NCBI RefSeq assembly: GCF_932294415.1
Contig: NC_065542.1
Location: forward strand, 47,023,942-47,087,941
Direction of reading: 5' to 3'
DNA: 64,000 nt
From: Quercus robur
Lineage: Eukaryota; Streptophyta; Magnoliopsida; Fagales; Fagaceae
The notes beneath the pieces are model-generated. The model searched no databases. It saw only the letters and a program-made list of their open reading frames with translations, and was not told where the DNA came from. Shown piece by piece: positions 61,401 through 64,000 of the stretch. Each line of letters starts with the position of its first letter. Position 1 is the stretch's first letter. Both the position numbers and the translations under genes were made by a program.

Positions 61401-63216
61401 TCTTCAAGAATCTCCTGAAGAGCAACTAACTTGGGAGAGTGGTGCAGTCTATGAAGTTCTGAAATAATGTCTGAATTTGCAGGTAGGAGTTCTGACAAAA
61501 GGTATTTCAATGACTCTGGAACCTTTTCACCGATGGCAAGCAATGGATGACCACAAAGTTTTAGCAAGTACTGAAGTGCCTGAAACATGTAACACAGTAC
61601 ATACATCAGGTCACAGAAACAGATTAAACTTAATTAAACTATGGCTCATATTGCTTTCGAGATGTTATGGGTTCAATCTCTCTTTTGCTAGTTGGGTATT
61701 GATGTCCCTACTCCTATGCAGATATATTGTGACAATCAAGCTGTTATCTTGATTGATTAAGCCCTAAACCTTTTTTCCTTTTTCTTACAGTCTCTGCTTC
61801 TCTCTATTCTTATCTTCTTCATTCTTGAGTCTCAACCCTATGCTTTCATATTTTACAACTCAACTGTGGAAAAGAGTGACTCATGAAGAAAACATAAACA
61901 AATAAATAACCAGTTGACCACAGTACCTGGAAAATATGGGAAGATGCTTTGGTTGAACTACCTCCTTCGCCCTTATCTGCGGAATCATCTAGTTTTACAA
62001 TACTTGAGATTTCTTGCCTTACATTTGCCCCTGAAAATCGTTCATACAGTTTTAATTGCACAGGGCTCAAGTCACAGTATCTGTCCTGAATAATTTTCTC
62101 TGGCAGATCAGACAGGACTTCATCTTTTGTTCGACGGAGAAGGAATGGCATCACCTGTAGAATGGAAAACCCTTCAATTAGAAGAGGATTTTTTTTTTTT
62201 CTTTCTCTGATAGGTAATCTTTCAATTAGAAGAGGATGTGTTAACCATTGCGTCATATATAAAATATAAAATAAAAACTAAAAAACCCAAAAAAAGTGCA
62301 CCTGTTTGTGCAGTGCTTCCATAGCAAGTACCCCTGCTTCAGCATCCTTGGCAGAACATTTAGAATCTCTAGCTGCTAGCAGTGGTTTTCCATACATGGC
62401 TTGGAACTGCAAATGCCAGATAAAACCAACAAATGTTTTGGGCATTAGACAATAGCATGAAAAAGGATGAAGCTAAGTACAATAGGGACAATACTATCAG
62501 AGAGGCTGAAGCCGTAGCAGAAAAGCTTAGTTCATCAAATGACAATGCTGATCAATCAATAATACATCATATAGGGAGGCTATAGCCAGATTATAAAACA
62601 ACCATTGGTATTTGATACAGCAGCAACTCAAAATAAATAAATAAAGGCTGAAATTTTTTCCTGTTCTATGTTAGTCATTCCAACCACAGTTCACAAATGG
62701 CAATCAACGAGCCATATGCACATGTATGATCCTTAATGCTGTTAATAGACGAGAGAGAGAGAGGAACAACTTAAATACTATAATCCATTTTTCCTTTTAT
62801 GAAAAAAATTAAATAAATTACAAATAGTGAAAGCTATGCAAATTAAGTTATGAAAATAAGGATAATGAATACTAATTTCTAGTCAATGATTAAATTCTCT
62901 AGACATGGTAAAAGCATGCGAAAGATTAAAATCAAGGAATTAGAATTACAGAAACAAGATAGGAAGAAAAAGGGGGGAAAAAGAATAGAAAAATACACTT
63001 GTGGCTGGTCAGTGGATGTGTGGAGCCATGAAGGACAATGAAAGGGAATTCAATATCAAGTCATTGATAAAAAATCTTGAAATCAAGAAGACGGCATCTT
63101 TGAATTATATATAATACTATAAACACATCAATATAGTTTATGTCCAGGAACATAATCTGCTTGTCAAGCATTCGTTTTTCTCTTTTTAATCATAATGCTC
63201 AACATCTTTAGTCAAT

Positions 63217-63255
<39 letters not shown>

Positions 63256-63931
63256 TATGCTGAAAAGTAAATGAAAGTCAGGAGGCACAAATATACCTGT
63301 CTCTCCGTTCCAAGAAACCCCGGCATTAGGAAATCAAAGAGAGACCATAAATCCATGATGTTGTTCTGCAACAGAAGGTGAACTATTTCTCAGAAAAACT
63401 GTTCAATTTTTTCTTAAGGTTCTAACACTGTAACTAACCTGGATTGGTGTTCCACTCAGTATAAGGCGGTGCTGGGCTTTCAACTGCTTTACTGCGAGTG
63501 TAATTTTAGATTTTGCATTCTTGATGATGTGACCTTCGTCTAAAATACAATAATTCCATAGAAGATGTCCAAGATAATCAATATCTCTACGAACCACATC
63601 ATATGATGTTATCACAACATTATGCTTATTAAAATGTCCCCGAAGAGAAATGCGCTCTTGAACAGAACCAACATATTGGAGAGTAGATACTACAGAATCA
63701 TCAATATACTTCTCTATCTCAAAGGCCCAGTGTCCAACAAGGGTCGATGGACAAACTATTAAAGACGGTGGAAGATCATCACCGATATTCAGAGTGCGAT
63801 GCTCAACTATGTCAGATGCCACAATTGCAGATGCTTGAAGTGTCTTACCAAGGCCCATATCATCACATAAGATTCCATGAAGCTTGAATCGTTTTAAAAA
63901 TGCCAACCAATTTATACCTTCCTGTTGATAC
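58436..63931 (-). CDS. BTAF1: BTAF1/Mot1-type TBP-associated Snf2 ATPase, C-terminal part
   Basis: Ten minus-strand exons join in frame: 63931-63439, 63365-63297, 62406-62302, 62154-61927, 61579-61316, 61225-61176, 59634-59522, 59446-59364, 59208-58996 and 58606-58436. They give about 596 residues ending [10 protein letters not shown]. All introns are GT-AG. Motifs in order: Walker [13 protein letters not shown] box (LDEGHIIKN), [52 protein letters not shown] and the arginine finger [12 protein letters not shown] rather than DEAH, the ending [13 protein letters not shown] and the order point to BTAF1/Mot1 (Arabidopsis RGD3 class). It uses ATP to strip TBP from DNA and acts in the nucleus. The N-terminal HEAT repeats must lie beyond 64000. 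The 1.5-kb intron between 61176 and 59634 holds LINE DNA. The 50-nt exon is easily missed. Confidence 0.95.
60110..60950 (-). mobile_element. LINE ORF2 fragment within a BTAF1 intron
   Basis: In the 1541-bp intron, the minus strand shows degraded L1 ORF2 sequence: DFNAVRFS, then [34 protein letters not shown] and, after stops, matches to the QKSR...WLKEGD linker. This covers the late endonuclease to the pre-reverse-transcriptase region only. It lies in the same direction as the gene and leaves the splice sites intact. Confidence 0.75.
62407..63296. other. BTAF1 intron, 890 bp
   Basis: Lies between exons 63365-63297 and 62406-62302 of BTAF1. It contains a GAGA tract near 62752-62763 and an A31 run at 63223-63253. 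No element ends or open frames of note. Confidence 0.7.
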
Positions 63932-64000
63932 CTGGAAACATCAAAAGATCATCATAGCTCAGAATGAGGACTTTAATTCAGATCACAATGAAGGAACAAT

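Noticed and set aside
63403-63438. Extension of the first BTAF1 exon seen here to 63403
   Set aside because: The conserved motif ends in GTPIQ at the GTTAGT donor; the following residues are intron translation.

Overview
This is a stretch of nuclear DNA from a dicot plant, probably a woody species. It is AT-rich, has long intergenic distances, contains plant L1, CACTA, hAT and SINE elements, and its genes have typical small plant introns. A Fagaceae-like tree is my guess from the look of the repeats, but nothing in the sequence proves it. I see four real genes, one broken gene copy, and a dense nested set of mobile elements.

Left part (1-15 kb): nine tandem copies of a 345-bp satellite (1-2945), the end of a CACTA element (3331-3765), and a full-length L1 LINE with a perfect 17-bp target duplication (4085-9964). 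These are followed by a small hAT-type MITE (10771-11343), a 620-bp near-perfect foldback (12662-13279), and a pair of diverged satellite-related units, one of them inside a MITE (13447-14128).

Middle (15-40 kb): a small plant gene of unknown function with three coding exons (16516-17584). Then comes a layered wreck in which an old minus-strand LINE has been hit by a SINE, an LTR element and a 3.9-kb hAT transposon (19803-28301). After a repeat-rich spacer with long microsatellites comes a one-exon F-box/kelch gene (35195-36364).

Right part (40-64 kb): a gibberellin 2-oxidase locus. One intact three-exon gene (52485-54091, minus) and one broken copy lacking exon 1 (41173-41864, minus) lie on either side of a tandem array (42232-51957). 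Its three unit types recur in the same order three times, making a higher-order repeat. A 3.15-kb CACTA element, a solo LTR and a deleted hAT element each sit in the array with clean target duplications. The window ends with the last ten exons of a BTAF1/Mot1-type Snf2 ATPase on the minus strand (58436-63931), whose 5' part lies beyond the window.

The genes do not form a pathway. BTAF1 removes TBP from DNA, GA2ox inactivates gibberellins, and the F-box protein is presumably an SCF substrate receptor. What links the region is repeat biology: tandem arrays, MITEs related to satellite units, and elements whose stop codons look like decay of methylated cytosines.
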